Shown piece by piece: positions 37,160 to 46,796 of a stretch of 64,000 nucleotides of DNA. Made by a program: the position numbers and the translations under genes. The notes beneath the pieces were generated by a model. The model made no database searches and was not told the DNA's origin. It saw only the letters and a program-made list of their open reading frames with translations. This DNA comes from Desulfovibrionaceae bacterium (GTDB lineage: Bacteria > Desulfobacterota > Desulfovibrionia > Desulfovibrionales > Desulfovibrionaceae): NCBI GenBank assembly GCA_009783025.1, contig WRHY01000003.1, positions 1-64,000 of the forward strand, read 5' to 3'. Position 1 is the first letter of the stretch. Each line of letters opens with the position of its first letter.

Positions 37160-37622
37160 CGGCGGCCTTCCTTAGGTCTATGGGGCGTTGTTTACTGTGC
37201 GGCACCGAACGGTGGCAGTCCGTGCAGTACGGTTTGACGTCCATGGCCACGTTCATGATGGTGGAAGCATGGCAGCGGCGGCAGTTGGCCTGGATGGCAT
37301 CCTTCATCTCTGTCCGGGTGTGGATGAGATTCGGCACGCTGTCCGTGGCGGTGACATAAATGTCACGCATGCCGACGCGGGCTTTGAAGGGCAGTTTTGT
37401 CATGAGAGATACGGGGGCGTGGCATTCGTTGCAGGCGAACTGGGCATGCGTACTCTGCCTGTGCGTCCAGACTTCCTCGTTCATGGTGTGGCAACTGGCG
37501 CAAAACGCGGCCTGATCAGTTGCCCTGACCACAAAACCCGCACCCATCATGACAACCATACCCAGCACAAAGACCGAAAGGCCGAACAACCACTTCCCTT
37601 TGGGCTTGGAACTGTTTTGCAT
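37152..37622 (-). CDS. nrfH: tetrahaem quinol dehydrogenase subunit of nitrite reductase
   Basis: A 156-residue NapC/NirT-family membrane anchor that oxidises menaquinol and passes electrons to NrfA. One transmembrane helix (about 13-32) precedes four haem-binding sites: CASCHTM (whose Met is the unusual axial ligand of haem 1), CNECH, CRRCH and CTDCH. Length is normal for Desulfovibrio NrfH. AAGGAGAG precedes the start. It forms a two-gene operon with nrfA. About 390 bases of gene-free sequence upstream should hold its promoter. Confidence 0.96.
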   Translation of the reverse strand: MQNSSKPKGKWLFGLSVFVLGMVVMMGAGFVVRATDQAAFCASCHTMNEEVWTHRQSTHAQFACNECHAPVSLMTKLPFKARVGMRDIYVTATDSVPNLIHTRTEMKDAIQANCRRCHASTIMNVAMDVKPYCTDCHRSVPHSKQRPIDLRKAADV

Positions 37623-38013
37623 GGGCTCTCCTTAAAAGACCTTGGTTTTACGAAACAAGATTGCTTCCGGGCTTCTCCGCGCACCGGAAGAGCATTGAAC
37701 AGCTTTTCGCGTTCCAAGGCCTGCGGTTCAAAAACAATTCTCCGAAAAAACATTGGCGATATAGTAGTATCGGAGGCACTCCAGACCCCCTTTCAAAAAA
37801 CGTACCGCACGCGCGCATCTCGGAGCCTCTCTGTAACTATATAGAATTAATTTATATTCGTATATTGGCGAAAAAAATGGCTCGAAAAAATTTTGCGCGC
37901 TACAGATAAATCAGACAAATTGTCAGATAAACCTGACGACATCACCCAAAAGGAAACCGGACAAAAGATACAGCATTCCTTCTTTTATGTAAAACATTTC
38001 TTTGGGAAATGAA
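37623..38013. other. gene-free region upstream of nrfH
   Basis: This AT-rich stretch has no credible coding sequence. It lies upstream of nrfH (minus) and downstream of bfr (minus), so it should contain the nrfH promoter. The best regulatory candidate is a near-palindrome at 37911-37927, TCAGACAAATTGTCAGA, in which all but three positions are symmetric. I could not pick a convincing -35/-10 pair. Confidence 0.4.
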
Positions 38014-38062
38014 AGGCCTCCCCGCCCCTCCGGCATTTTGCCGGAGGGGCGGGGAGGCCTGG
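38014..38062 (-). terminator. strong terminator of bfr
   Basis: A 22-bp perfect stem: 38014-38035 (starting AGGCCTCCCCGCCCC) pairs with 38039-38060, with a three-base loop. On the minus strand it is followed by TTTCATTTCCC. It starts about ten bases after the bacterioferritin stop. Confidence 0.85.
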
Positions 38063-38070
38063 TCCGGGAC

Positions 38071-38571
38071 TCATTCCGAATCGCCGCTGTCGGCCATACG
38101 GGCGATAAAGTGATCGCCGAGTTCCCTGATGTGGTCCTGTATATCTGTGAAGTAGTTGTAGTGCTCCTGCTCCATATCAATGATACGCTCAAAAAGATTG
38201 GCGCTGACGTGATCGTCGCTGTCCCGGCAGATCTTGATGAAGGCGTTGTACTGATTGATAGTGTTGTCTTCGATAAGGCCGTCAAAGGGATAGATCTCCC
38301 GCAGGCTTTGTCCCTTTTTCAACGTCCCTTCAATCTGCGTGGTCGGCTCCCCGTCCAGTTCTTTGATGCGTTCGGCAAACATTTCCGCATGGCGCATTTC
38401 ATCGATGGCGATATGGCGTATTTTATTCGCCAGCTTGCCGTAATCCTGGTTGTCCAACTGATAATGCTGATTCATGTACTGCATAATGGCAAACAATTCC
38501 ATGGAACGCGCCTTGTTCAGGACGTCAATGACCCTGGCCTTTTTCAGGGGTGGTTTCTTTGCTACGGCCAT
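38071..38571 (-). CDS. bfr: bacterioferritin
   Basis: A 166-residue four-helix iron-storage protein that would assemble into a 24-subunit shell. Ferroxidase-site residues are in SMELFAIMQYMNQHYQL (helix A), IAIDEMRHAEMFAERI (E-x-x-H, helix B), SANLFERIIDMEQEHYNYF (helix C/D). The Desulfovibrio protein is known to carry iron-coproporphyrin III between subunits; whether this one does is inference. The ATG at 38571 has AAGGAGATTT before it. It has its own promoter and a strong terminator. Confidence 0.93.
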   Translation of the reverse strand: MAVAKKPPLKKARVIDVLNKARSMELFAIMQYMNQHYQLDNQDYGKLANKIRHIAIDEMRHAEMFAERIKELDGEPTTQIEGTLKKGQSLREIYPFDGLIEDNTINQYNAFIKICRDSDDHVSANLFERIIDMEQEHYNYFTDIQDHIRELGDHFIARMADSGDSE

Positions 38572-38650
38572 AATAAATCTCCTTGGTTGGCGTATGAGTT
38601 GTTTACTGTCCGCGTGCTCGTACCCGGCGGTACAGGGAATAATTAATTTA

Positions 38651-38679
38651 CCTATATAGTATATTTGCATATCGTGCAA
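38651..38679 (-). promoter_or_regulatory. candidate promoter and operator of bfr
   Basis: On the minus strand TTGCAC and TATAGG are 17 nt apart, about 80 nt upstream of the bfr start. The -35 element is embedded in the perfect inverted repeat TTGCA-CGATA-TGCAA (38665-38679), a possible site for a metal or peroxide regulator. Confidence 0.45.
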
Positions 38680-38838
38680 GACAAGCTCGAAAAAAAGTGT
38701 GGTTGCACAAATTTTATGGTCGCACTTGCTTGTATTTGTTTCTTTATGATATATAGATTTAATAATATTATTGCTTTCGGGCAGTTCGGCCTGTCCTGAA
38801 CGCCGCAGTATGCACAATTGTAGCAAGGAGTGTTTATC

Positions 38839-39312
38839 ATGCATAGATTATTACGCTTTTCAACGGCACTCATAGCAACCGCTTTTTTTACCGTATTTGT
38901 TTTTGCCTCGCTCCCCCGCCCGGCGTCGGCGGTGGAGGCTATTGCCGGAGTCAAAGCAATCAGTTGCCCGGCAGTTACGCTTGATCATTGGCGCAACTCC
39001 TCCCGTGATGAAAAGCTGGCCTTTTTATTCGGGTTCGCTTCATTACTGGAAATGGAAAAGGAATGGCAGGGCAACCGGCCGCTGCCTATCAAACAAAGTA
39101 TCATCGGCAGTTGGATCAGGGGACTTGACGGCGTGACGCTCGGGCAGATGTCCGATGCCATTGATGCTTATGCGACCCGGCATCCTGACCAGATGGAGCT
39201 TTCCGTACTTGAAGTGCTCGGCGGCCTATACGTGCGGCCTAACATGACGCAGGCGGAAATGGTCGAGGCCGATAAGCGGGTACGAGAAATGAAAACGGGG
39301 GGTGTACAATGA
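38839..39312 (+). CDS. unknown secreted protein
   Basis: A 157-residue exported protein that I do not recognise. A signal peptide (LLRFSTALIATAFFTVFVFA, cleavage after ASA) precedes a soluble helical domain with LDHWRNSSRDEKLAFLFGFA, LLEMEKEWQGNRPLPIKQSI and GWIRGLDGVTLGQMSDAIDA-like helices. Only one cysteine remains in the mature part. AAGGAG lies eight bases before the ATG at 38839. It overlaps the next gene by ATGA, so the two periplasmic products are co-translated. Confidence 0.7.
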   Translation: MHRLLRFSTALIATAFFTVFVFASLPRPASAVEAIAGVKAISCPAVTLDHWRNSSRDEKLAFLFGFASLLEMEKEWQGNRPLPIKQSIIGSWIRGLDGVTLGQMSDAIDAYATRHPDQMELSVLEVLGGLYVRPNMTQAEMVEADKRVREMKTGGVQ

Positions 39313-39536
39313 ACATCCGTTTATCAGCTTTGGTGTTGGTTCTGGCTCTGGCCTTGCCGTTCTCGGGATGCACACACATGACCAAGACCCAGCAGGGTGT
39401 ATTGAGCGGAGGTCTGATTGGCGCGGGCGCCGGCGCGGGCATCAGTGCTTTGGCCGGCGGTAGTGTGGGAGTCGGAGCCGCTTTGGGTGGAATCCTGGGC
39501 GGCGTTGTGGGCGGCATCTACGGGCAACGGCAGTAA
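39309..39536 (+). CDS. glycine-zipper lipoprotein
   Basis: A 75-residue small lipoprotein. The signal VLVLALALPFSGC places the lipid on C21. The mature part is a glycine zipper: LSGGLIGAGAGAGISALAGG, then SVGVGAALGGILGGVVGGIYG. Such segments insert into or pack against membranes and occur in osmotic or outer-membrane stress lipoproteins. The ATG overlaps the stop of the preceding exported protein. A large hairpin follows the stop. Confidence 0.8.
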   Translation: MNIRLSALVLVLALALPFSGCTHMTKTQQGVLSGGLIGAGAGAGISALAGGSVGVGAALGGILGGVVGGIYGQRQ

Positions 39537-39559
39537 ATGTCGCCTTTAAACTTTGTCCA

Positions 39560-39606
39560 CACTTTGAAATGCCCCAGCAGTAAGACTGACGGGGCATTTC
39601 AAAGTG
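39560..39606 (+). terminator. terminator-like hairpin after the glycine-zipper gene
   Basis: CACTTTGAAATGCCCC (39560-39575) pairs perfectly with GGGGCATTTCAAAGTG (39591-39606). The 15-base loop contains a further CAGT/ACTG stem. A TTTTT run follows at about 39618. Confidence 0.7.
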
Positions 39607-39644
39607 GGACGAATGTCGTTTTTAACAAAGATTTTTAGTTTTTC

Positions 39645-39673
39645 TTGACAGGAATTTTTGTTGTATATACAAT
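39645..39673 (+). promoter_or_regulatory. promoter and palindromic operator of the RND efflux operon
   Basis: TTGACA (39645-39650) and TACAAT (39668-39673) are spaced by exactly 17 nt, 70 nt before the adaptor start. The perfect 12-base palindrome TTGTATATACAA (39661-39672) covers the -10 element. A repressor bound there would block the promoter. No regulator gene is adjacent. Confidence 0.6.
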
Positions 39674-39743
39674 TATTTCCCCTGTGTATCTTACATTATA
39701 TATAAAGGCTCATCTGCAAAATCGCACTGACAAAGAGAACTCT

Positions 39744-40973
39744 ATGCCCAAGCACTCCTCATGCCTTTTCCTGTTTTTGCTGGTTATCCTGTTCCTGCCG
39801 GGCTGTGAAGAGGCCAAGGCCCCTCAGGGCGGGCTGGCAAGCGTTGTATTCCTGGAGGTTCAGCCTCGCTCGGTGACTTTGAGCACGGAGTTGCCCGGCC
39901 GGACTTCCGCTTACATGGTTGCCGAAGTGCGTCCCCAGGTCAGCGGAATCATTCAGGAACGTCTGTTTGTTGAAGGTTCTGACGTCAAGGAAGGCGATAT
40001 CCTGTATCAGATAGATCCGGCCATTTACCAGGCCGCTTATGACAATGCCAAAGCTACGTTGATGAGGGCCGAGGCCAACGAGGTCGCTGCCGGGCTGCTT
40101 GCCGAACGTTACCGGCAGGTGGTGCGGGTGAGCGCGGTGAGCAAGCAGGAATATGATAACGCGGTGGCCGCGCATGGCCAGGCCAAGGCCGATGTGGCCG
40201 CGGCCAAGGCGGCTCTTGAATCGGCCCGGATCAATCTTGACTACACCCAGGTCAAGGCCCCGGTTTCCGGGCGTATCGGACGTTCCGCAGTCACGCAGGG
40301 CGCGCTGGTTACCCAGAATCAGCCCATGGCGCTGGCCACGGTGCAGCAGCTTGATCCCATGTACGTTGACGTTACCCAATCCAGTTCCGAACTGCTGCGC
40401 CTGCGCAGGGATTTCAGCTCCGGCGCGCTGATTTCAAGCGGGGAAACCGCCATGCAGGCCACACTCAAGCTGGAGGACGGCACAACCTACATGCGGCGGG
40501 TGCCAGGCGACACCCGGCAAGAAATGAAACCGGTTATCGGCACTCTGAAGTTTTCCGAAGTGACGGTTGAGCAGAGCACGGGCGCGGTGACCATCCGGGC
40601 CGTGTTTCCCAACCCCGAGGGCACCTTGCTGCCCGGCATGTACGTGCGCGCCGTCCTTGAGGAAGGCGTGAGCGAAAGGGCGATCATGATTCCGCAAAAG
40701 GCGGTGTCGCGCAACAACCGAGGCCTGCCCCTAGTCCAGAAGCTGACCAAGAACGCCACCCTGCAAGATCAGGAAGGCGTGTACAATGTGACCCCGCAGA
40801 TGATTACCGTGGATCGTTCCATAGACAATCAATGGTTGGTCACGGACGGGCTCAAGGAAGGCGACCGGGTCATCATTGAAGGGTTGATGCGCGTTCGCCC
40901 CGGCGTACCGGTAAAGGCCCTGCCCGAAGCGGAATCCGGCGCGGCCGGATCCGTAGTACCGGCCAAGAACTAA
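39744..40973 (+). CDS. RND efflux periplasmic adaptor lipoprotein (AcrA/MexA-like)
   Basis: A 409-residue membrane-fusion protein that joins the inner-membrane pump to the outer-membrane channel. The signal ends in LFLPGC, so the mature protein is lipid-anchored at C21. Domains in order: beta-barrel/lipoyl halves (TSAYMVAEVRPQVSGIIQER, YTQVKAPVSGRIGRSAVTQG), an alpha-helical hairpin near 100-165, and membrane-proximal domain. The ATG at 39744 is chosen for the signal peptide; the frame stays open further upstream through the promoter. First gene of a three-gene operon. Confidence 0.93.
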   Translation: MPKHSSCLFLFLLVILFLPGCEEAKAPQGGLASVVFLEVQPRSVTLSTELPGRTSAYMVAEVRPQVSGIIQERLFVEGSDVKEGDILYQIDPAIYQAAYDNAKATLMRAEANEVAAGLLAERYRQVVRVSAVSKQEYDNAVAAHGQAKADVAAAKAALESARINLDYTQVKAPVSGRIGRSAVTQGALVTQNQPMALATVQQLDPMYVDVTQSSSELLRLRRDFSSGALISSGETAMQATLKLEDGTTYMRRVPGDTRQEMKPVIGTLKFSEVTVEQSTGAVTIRAVFPNPEGTLLPGMYVRAVLEEGVSERAIMIPQKAVSRNNRGLPLVQKLTKNATLQDQEGVYNVTPQMITVDRSIDNQWLVTDGLKEGDRVIIEGLMRVRPGVPVKALPEAESGAAGSVVPAKN

Positions 40974-40987
40974 GGCGGTAGGCCGGT

Positions 40988-43900
40988 ATGCCCCGATTTT
41001 TTATTGACCGCCCTATCTTCGCTTGGGTTATCGCCATCATCATCATGCTGGCGGGCATACTTTCGCTGTATACCTTGCCCGTGGCCCAGTATCCCAATAT
41101 CGCGGCCCCGGAAGTCGCCATTCAGGGGATTTATCCCGGCGCTTCGGCCAAAACCGTGGAAGACACGGTGACCCAGGTTATCGAACAGCAGATGAAAGGC
41201 ATCGATAACCTAGTCTACATGTATTCCACCAGTGACGCCATGGGCCAGAGCGCCATCAACCTGTCTTTCGCGCAGGGGACCAACCCCGACATCGCCCAGG
41301 TGCAGGTGCAGAACAAGCTCCAACTGGCCACCCCGCTACTGCCCGATGCCGTGCAGCGGCAAGGGGTCCGGGTGAGCAAGTCGGTCCGGAACTTTCTGCT
41401 GGTCATCGGTTTTGTGACCGAGGACGGCAGCATGACCGCCAGTGACCTCAATGACTACGTGGCCACCAACATACTGGACCCTATCAGCCGGGTATCCGGC
41501 GTTGGCGACGTTACCATGTTCGGCTCGCAGTATGCCATGCGCATCTGGTGCGACCCGATTCGGTTTGAGCAATACAAACTCACGGTATCCGATGTTGTTG
41601 CGGCCATCCGGGCTCAGAACGCGCAGATTGCCGGCGGCCAACTGGGCGGGCTGCCCGCCATGCCCGGCCAGGAAATCAACGTGACCGTGAACGCCGCCTC
41701 GCGTTTGCAGACTGTGGAGCAGTTCGAGAATATCATGCTGCGCGTCAATCCGGACGGGTCCACGGTGCACCTCAAGGATGTGGCCCGCCTCGAACTGAAC
41801 GGGGAAAACCTCAATGCCTCCTCGCGCTACAGGGGCATGCCCTCGGGCGCCATGGCCATCAAGCTGGCCTCCGGGGCCAACGCCCTGAACACGGCCGCCG
41901 CAATCAAGGCGGAAGTGGAAAAGCTTTCCCATTTTTTCCCGCCGGGCATGAAGGCCGTATACCCCTACGACACCTCGCCTTTTGTGCGCATTTCCATCAA
42001 CGAAGTGTACAAGACCCTGTTTGAAGCCATCGTCCTGGTTTTTCTGGTCATGTATCTTTTTCTGCAAGACTTCCGGGCCACGCTCATTCCGACCATTGCC
42101 GTGCCGGTGGTTTTGCTCGGCACCTTCGCGGTGCTCAATCTGTTCGGCTATACTATCAACACCCTGACCATGTTCGCCATGGTTCTGGCTATCGGCCTTC
42201 TGGTGGACGACGCCATCGTGGTGGTGGAGAATGTCGAGCGGATCATGCAGGAGGAGGGCCTGTCGCCCAAGGAGGCCACGCGCAAATCCATGGATCAGAT
42301 TATGGGGGCGCTCGTGGGCCTTAGCACGGTGATCTCCGCGGTTTTTCTGCCCATGGCCTTTTTTGGCGGCTCTGTGGGCGTTATCTACCGGCAGTTTTCC
42401 ATCACCATTGTTTCGGCCATGGGCCTATCCCTGTTGATGGCCATGATTCTGACTCCGGCCCTCTGCGCCACCTTACTCAAGAATCACGGAGTCGGGAGCA
42501 AGGCCCAGATGGGCATGTTCGGTCGCTTTAACCGCTGGTTTGATAAGATTAAGGCAGGCTACCAGGACGGGGTCCACGCGATGATCCAAAAGCCCGCCCG
42601 CTACCTGATTATTTATGCAGGCGCGCTGGCTTTTATGGTCTTTTTGTTCCTGCGCCTGCCCACAGCCTTTCTGCCTGATGAAGACCAGGGACTTATGTTT
42701 GTCCAGGTGCAACTGCCGGCGGCGGCCTCTCAGGAACGCACCCTGGAAGTGCTGAAAAGGGTGGAAGACTACTTTTCCACCCAGGAAACCGACACCGTGG
42801 ACAGCCTGATAACCGTAGCCGGATTCAGTTTTAGCGGTTCGGGGCAGAATTCGGCCATGGGCTTTTTGCGGCTCAAGGATTGGAGCGAGCGCAAAAAACC
42901 CGAGCAAAAGGTTGCGGCCATTCAGCAGCGGGCCATGCGGTACTTTTCCACCATCAAGGAGGGCATGGTCTTTGCCTTTGCTCCGCCCGCCGTGCTGGAA
43001 CTTGGTCAGGCCAGCGGTTTTGACTTTGAGCTTATCGACCAGGGGGGCATGGGGCACGAGGCGCTCATGCAGGCCCGGAACGACCTGCTTTTTAACGCCC
43101 GGCAAAATCCAAACTTGAGAAACGTGCGCGCCAACGGCCTTGACGACGTGGAGCAGTATAATCTGGACATCGATCTGGCCAAGGCCTCAGCCCTCAGTGT
43201 GCCGATCAGCGAATTGTACAACACCATCTCCGCCTTCTGGGGCAGCATGTACGTGGATGACTTCATGGACAAGGGCCGGACCAAAAAGGTCTTTTTGCAG
43301 GCGGACGCTCCTTTCCGTATGCAGGCCACTGATTTCAACCTCTACCATATACGTAACACCCTGGGCGAGATGGTTCCTTTTTCCGCTTTCATGAGCGGCC
43401 ATTCCACCTATGGCTCGCCCCGGCTGGAGCGCTATAACGGGTTGCCTTCCGTTGAAATCCTCGGTGAAGCCGCGCCGGGCAAAAGTTCCGGTCAGGCCAT
43501 GCTGATCATGGAAGCGCTGGCCCGCGAGCTTCCGGTGGGCTTCGGCTTCTCCTGGACGGGCCTTTCTTACCAGGAGCGCATGTCCGGCGCTCAGGCCCCG
43601 GCCCTGTATGCCCTCTCCCTGCTGGTGGTGTTCCTGTGTCTGGCCGCCCTCTACGAGAGCTGGTCCATCCCCTTCTCGGTCATGCTGATCGTGCCCTTTG
43701 GTGTTATCGGCGCTCTGGGCGGGGCGGCGCTGCGCGGCATGAACAACGACGTGTACTTTCAGGTCGGCTTGTTGGCCACGGTGGGTCTGTCGGCCAAAAA
43801 CGCCATTCTGATCGTCGAATTCGCCAAGGATCTTGAAGAAGCCGGGCATGAGCTCATCGACGCCGTACTGCAAGCGGTACGCATGCGCCTGAGGCCCATT

Positions 43901-44110
43901 GTCATGACCTCCCTGGCCTTTATGCTCGGCGTGTTGCCCCTGGCCATCAGCACCGGGGCCGGGTCGGGAAGCCAGAACGCCATCGGCACGGCCGTGTTTT
44001 TCGGCACGCTGGTGGCGACCTTCTGCTGCCTCTATTACACGCCGATATTCTTTGTGATTATCAGCCACGTGTTTAAAGTGAAAATTGAGCGAAAGGTAAA
44101 AACAGGATAG
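40988..44110 (+). CDS. RND efflux pump, hydrophobe/amphiphile type (AcrB/MexB-like)
   Basis: A 1040-residue proton-driven inner-membrane transporter that expels lipophilic compounds such as drugs or bile-like detergents. It starts with the family signature [20 protein letters not shown] and has twelve helices with two large periplasmic loops. The proton relay aspartates are present in TM4 ([20 protein letters not shown]) and the lysine in TM10 ([17 protein letters not shown]). The HAE1 motif [15 protein letters not shown] ([19 protein letters not shown]) is intact. It starts 14 nt after the adaptor stop. Substrates cannot be read from sequence. Confidence 0.95.
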   Translation: MPRFFIDRPIFAWVIAIIIMLAGILSLYTLPVAQYPNIAAPEVAIQGIYPGASAKTVEDTVTQVIEQQMKGIDNLVYMYSTSDAMGQSAINLSFAQGTNPDIAQVQVQNKLQLATPLLPDAVQRQGVRVSKSVRNFLLVIGFVTEDGSMTASDLNDYVATNILDPISRVSGVGDVTMFGSQYAMRIWCDPIRFEQYKLTVSDVVAAIRAQNAQIAGGQLGGLPAMPGQEINVTVNAASRLQTVEQFENIMLRVNPDGSTVHLKDVARLELNGENLNASSRYRGMPSGAMAIKLASGANALNTAAAIKAEVEKLSHFFPPGMKAVYPYDTSPFVRISINEVYKTLFEAIVLVFLVMYLFLQDFRATLIPTIAVPVVLLGTFAVLNLFGYTINTLTMFAMVLAIGLLVDDAIVVVENVERIMQEEGLSPKEATRKSMDQIMGALVGLSTVISAVFLPMAFFGGSVGVIYRQFSITIVSAMGLSLLMAMILTPALCATLLKNHGVGSKAQMGMFGRFNRWFDKIKAGYQDGVHAMIQKPARYLIIYAGALAFMVFLFLRLPTAFLPDEDQGLMFVQVQLPAAASQERTLEVLKRVEDYFSTQETDTVDSLITVAGFSFSGSGQNSAMGFLRLKDWSERKKPEQKVAAIQQRAMRYFSTIKEGMVFAFAPPAVLELGQASGFDFELIDQGGMGHEALMQARNDLLFNARQNPNLRNVRANGLDDVEQYNLDIDLAKASALSVPISELYNTISAFWGSMYVDDFMDKGRTKKVFLQADAPFRMQATDFNLYHIRNTLGEMVPFSAFMSGHSTYGSPRLERYNGLPSVEILGEAAPGKSSGQAMLIMEALARELPVGFGFSWTGLSYQERMSGAQAPALYALSLLVVFLCLAALYESWSIPFSVMLIVPFGVIGALGGAALRGMNNDVYFQVGLLATVGLSAKNAILIVEFAKDLEEAGHELIDAVLQAVRMRLRPIVMTSLAFMLGVLPLAISTGAGSGSQNAIGTAVFFGTLVATFCCLYYTPIFFVIISHVFKVKIERKVKTG

Positions 44111-44138
44111 AAGATTGTACCTTTTTCGGAGAGAATCT

Positions 44139-45533
44139 ATGGCTCGGATGAAAGCAGTGTTTGCCCTTCTGTGCGCGGTGTTGTTGTCCGCCTGTACCCT
44201 GGCCCCCAAATACGAAAGGCCGGGCATGCCGGTTCCCGTCGAGTATCACAAGGGAGCGGGACTCTATGGACAGGCCGAGCAAAACCTCGGCTGGCGTGAG
44301 TTTTTCACGGATCCCGGCATGCAGCGGCTCATCGAAACAGCTCTGGCCAACAACCGGGATCTGCGTCTGGCCGTGCTGAATATCGAAAAAGTCCGCGCCG
44401 GGTACCGGATCCAGCGCGCGGACCTCCTGCCGACCATTGCGGCTTCCGGCCAGTACAGCGTGATCGATACCCCGGCCGAGTTCACCTTCACCCAGCAGCG
44501 GATGATCACGCGCCAGTACACGGTCACTCTCGGCTTCAGCGCTTTTGAACTGGATCTGTTCGGCCGCATCCGCAGCCTGACGGAGCAGGCTCTGGAAACC
44601 TACTATTCCGTGGAAGACGACGCCAAGACAGCCCAGATCAGTCTGGCGGCGGAAGTGGCCGCCATATATCTGCAACTTATTTCCGACCGCGAGCTTCTGG
44701 ACATTACGCGCGCGACCTATAAAAACCGCAAGGGCCAGTTTGAACTTGTGCGTAACAAGTTCAATTCCGGCGTGGCCTCACAACTGGAAGTCAGTCAGGC
44801 CCAGAGCATCATGGAAGAGGCCCGTTCCAACGTGTCCCGTTACGAAACTCGGGTGGGACAAGATGAGAACTACCTGACCCTGCTGCTCGGAGCGCCGCTG
44901 CCCGCGGACCTGCCGGACGTGCGTAAGTTGTCCAAGGTGAGTATGTTGGCGGATATTCCCGAAGGTCTGCCATCCTCCCTGTTGGAACGCCGCCCGGATA
45001 TCCAGGCCGCGGAACACCGGCTGAAAGCCGCCAACGCCAACATCGGCGCGGCCAGAGCCAATTTTTTTCCGACTATCAGCCTGACCGGGGCCTTTGGCAG
45101 CATGAGTTCCGAAACCGCCACCCTGTTCACCGCCGCCTCCCGGTTCTGGCAGTTCCTGCCCCAGGTATACTTGCCCATCTTTGATATGGGACGGAACATG
45201 GCCCTGCTGGATGTTTCCGAAACGGAAAAGCAGCTCGCGGTAACCACCTATGAAAAGGCCATCCAAAGCGCTTTCCGCGAGGTCATGGACAGTCTGGTGC
45301 AGCGCGCCAACATCGGTGAGCAGATAAGTGCCGAAACCGCGTTGCTCAAATCCACGCGCACGGCCTTTGAACTGGCTTCCGCCCGGTATGATGTCGGGGT
45401 GGACAGCTACCTGAACGTGCTCGATGCGCAACGCTCCCTCTACAGCGCCCAGCAGAGCTACATTTCCACCAAGTTGCTGCGCGAAATCAACGCCATTCAA
45501 TTGTACAAAGCCCTGGGCGGCGGCTGGCAGTAG
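44139..45533 (+). CDS. outer-membrane efflux channel lipoprotein (OprM/NodT-like)
   Basis: A 464-residue TolC-family factor that forms the exit duct of the RND pump. The signal peptide ends in LLSAC, giving a lipid anchor at C19. Two outer membrane efflux protein repeats follow: ALANNRDLRLAVLNIEKVRA with YRIQRADLLPTIAASGQYSV, and LLERRPDIQAAEHRLKAANA with RANFFPTISLTGAFGSMSS. The ATG at 44139 follows CGGAGAG; an upstream ATG adds eight residues before the signal. It is the last gene of the operon; repeat R2 copy e follows. Confidence 0.94.
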   Translation: MARMKAVFALLCAVLLSACTLAPKYERPGMPVPVEYHKGAGLYGQAEQNLGWREFFTDPGMQRLIETALANNRDLRLAVLNIEKVRAGYRIQRADLLPTIAASGQYSVIDTPAEFTFTQQRMITRQYTVTLGFSAFELDLFGRIRSLTEQALETYYSVEDDAKTAQISLAAEVAAIYLQLISDRELLDITRATYKNRKGQFELVRNKFNSGVASQLEVSQAQSIMEEARSNVSRYETRVGQDENYLTLLLGAPLPADLPDVRKLSKVSMLADIPEGLPSSLLERRPDIQAAEHRLKAANANIGAARANFFPTISLTGAFGSMSSETATLFTAASRFWQFLPQVYLPIFDMGRNMALLDVSETEKQLAVTTYEKAIQSAFREVMDSLVQRANIGEQISAETALLKSTRTAFELASARYDVGVDSYLNVLDAQRSLYSAQQSYISTKLLREINAIQLYKALGGGWQ

Positions 45534-45548
45534 GCTAGACTCAGACCC

Positions 45549-45775
45549 GCTGAGGGGACTCAAACCAGTGGCTCAAAGGTCTCCATACAACAATACGTTG
45601 TAATAGGATGAACGTGAGCCCTACATCACTAGCCACACCCTCAGACTCCCCTGGCAGGGGACTGAGTCCCCTGCACCCCCATACCCAAAAAACGGCAGAG
45701 CCGTTTTTTGGAAATTGCGGGTCAAGGGGGCCACGCCCCCTTGCAGGGTGGTTTGGAGGGACAGCGTCCCTCCAA
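45549..45775. repeat. R2 family repeat, copy e
   Basis: It carries all R2 modules in inverse order to copy f: the tail with CTCAAACCAGTGGCTC and GGATGAACGTGAGCC, the CCCCTGGCAGGGG block, AAAAAACGGC-AGA-GCCGTTTTTT, AAGGGGG-CCACG-CCCCCTT, and TTGGAGGGAC-AGC-GTCCCTCCAA. It lies between convergent genes (efflux channel and phosphate transporter). Confidence 0.9.
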
Positions 45776-45788
45776 TTAACAACCGCAC

Positions 45789-46796
45789 TCATCCCAGACG
45801 AAACAGATCCAGAAACAGAAAGGTGACGGCCGCGATAGAGGCTGAAGCAGGCAAGGTCAGGATCCAGGCTATTACCAGGTTGCCCGCCACCCCCCACCGT
45901 ACCGCTGAAAGGCGTTTGGTTGAACCCACGCCGAAAATACAGGAGGAAATGGTATGCGTGGTGCTGATGGGAGCGCCCAGGAGCGAGGCGCCGGTGATGA
46001 CCAGAGACGCGGAAGTTTCCGCCGCAAAACCGTGGACAGGCTCTAACTTGAAAATGCGGTGCCCCATGGTTTTGATGATCTTCCATCCGCCCATGGCCGT
46101 GCCGGCCGCCATGCCCATTGCGCAGGCCAGTTTGACCCACAAGGGTATGTGTATGGTGTCTATCTGCCCGAAAATAAGCAAAGCCAGGGTAATGACGCCC
46201 ATAGTCTTTTGAGCGTCGTTAAGCCCGTGGCTTGTGGCCATGAACGCGGCGGACGCGATCTGGAGTTTGAAGAAGGCGCGGTTTACCTTTGTGCGGTTGG
46301 AACGGCGGAAAAATAGAGTAATAAGACTCATAAGCAGAAAACCCATTGCAAAGCCCGCCAAGGGAGAACAGACCAGCGGAATGAGCACCTTTTTGACAAT
46401 GGACGTGCCGTTGAGCGTATCAACACCGGCGTGAGCCACGGCCGCGCCGATAAGGCCGCCGATAAGCGCGTGCGAGGAAGAGGAAGGAATACCATAATAC
46501 CAGGTGATGAGGTTCCAGGCGATGGCGCCGACCAGGGCTGCCAGCACCAGGATGTGGCTGCCGGAGACCACTGCCGGATTGACGATGCCCGAGCCGAGGG
46601 TATGGGCTACCTGTTCGCCCAGCAAGGCTCCGGCAAAGTTCAAAATCGCCGCCATCAGTACCGCGGTCCGGGGGGAAAGCGCCTTGGTGGACACCACCGT
46701 GGCAATGGCATTGGCGCAGTCATGCGCGCCGTTGGTAAAGTCGAAAATGAGCGCGACAATGACGATAACAATAAGCAGCAGCGGGATATCAAACAT
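45789..46796 (-). CDS. pit: inorganic phosphate transporter, PiT family
   Basis: A 335-residue membrane protein with about ten helices and the duplicated PiT signature: FDFTNGAHDCANAIATVVST near the N-terminus and ATSHGLNDAQKTMGVITLAL in the second half. It should carry metal-phosphate with protons into the cell. The start at 46796 lies inside the last codons of the DUF47 gene (eight-base overlap), giving tight coupling to the accessory protein. The open frame begins seven codons earlier, inside that gene. Confidence 0.93.
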   Translation of the reverse strand: MFDIPLLLIVIVIVALIFDFTNGAHDCANAIATVVSTKALSPRTAVLMAAILNFAGALLGEQVAHTLGSGIVNPAVVSGSHILVLAALVGAIAWNLITWYYGIPSSSSHALIGGLIGAAVAHAGVDTLNGTSIVKKVLIPLVCSPLAGFAMGFLLMSLITLFFRRSNRTKVNRAFFKLQIASAAFMATSHGLNDAQKTMGVITLALLIFGQIDTIHIPLWVKLACAMGMAAGTAMGGWKIIKTMGHRIFKLEPVHGFAAETSASLVITGASLLGAPISTTHTISSCIFGVGSTKRLSAVRWGVAGNLVIAWILTLPASASIAAVTFLFLDLFRLG

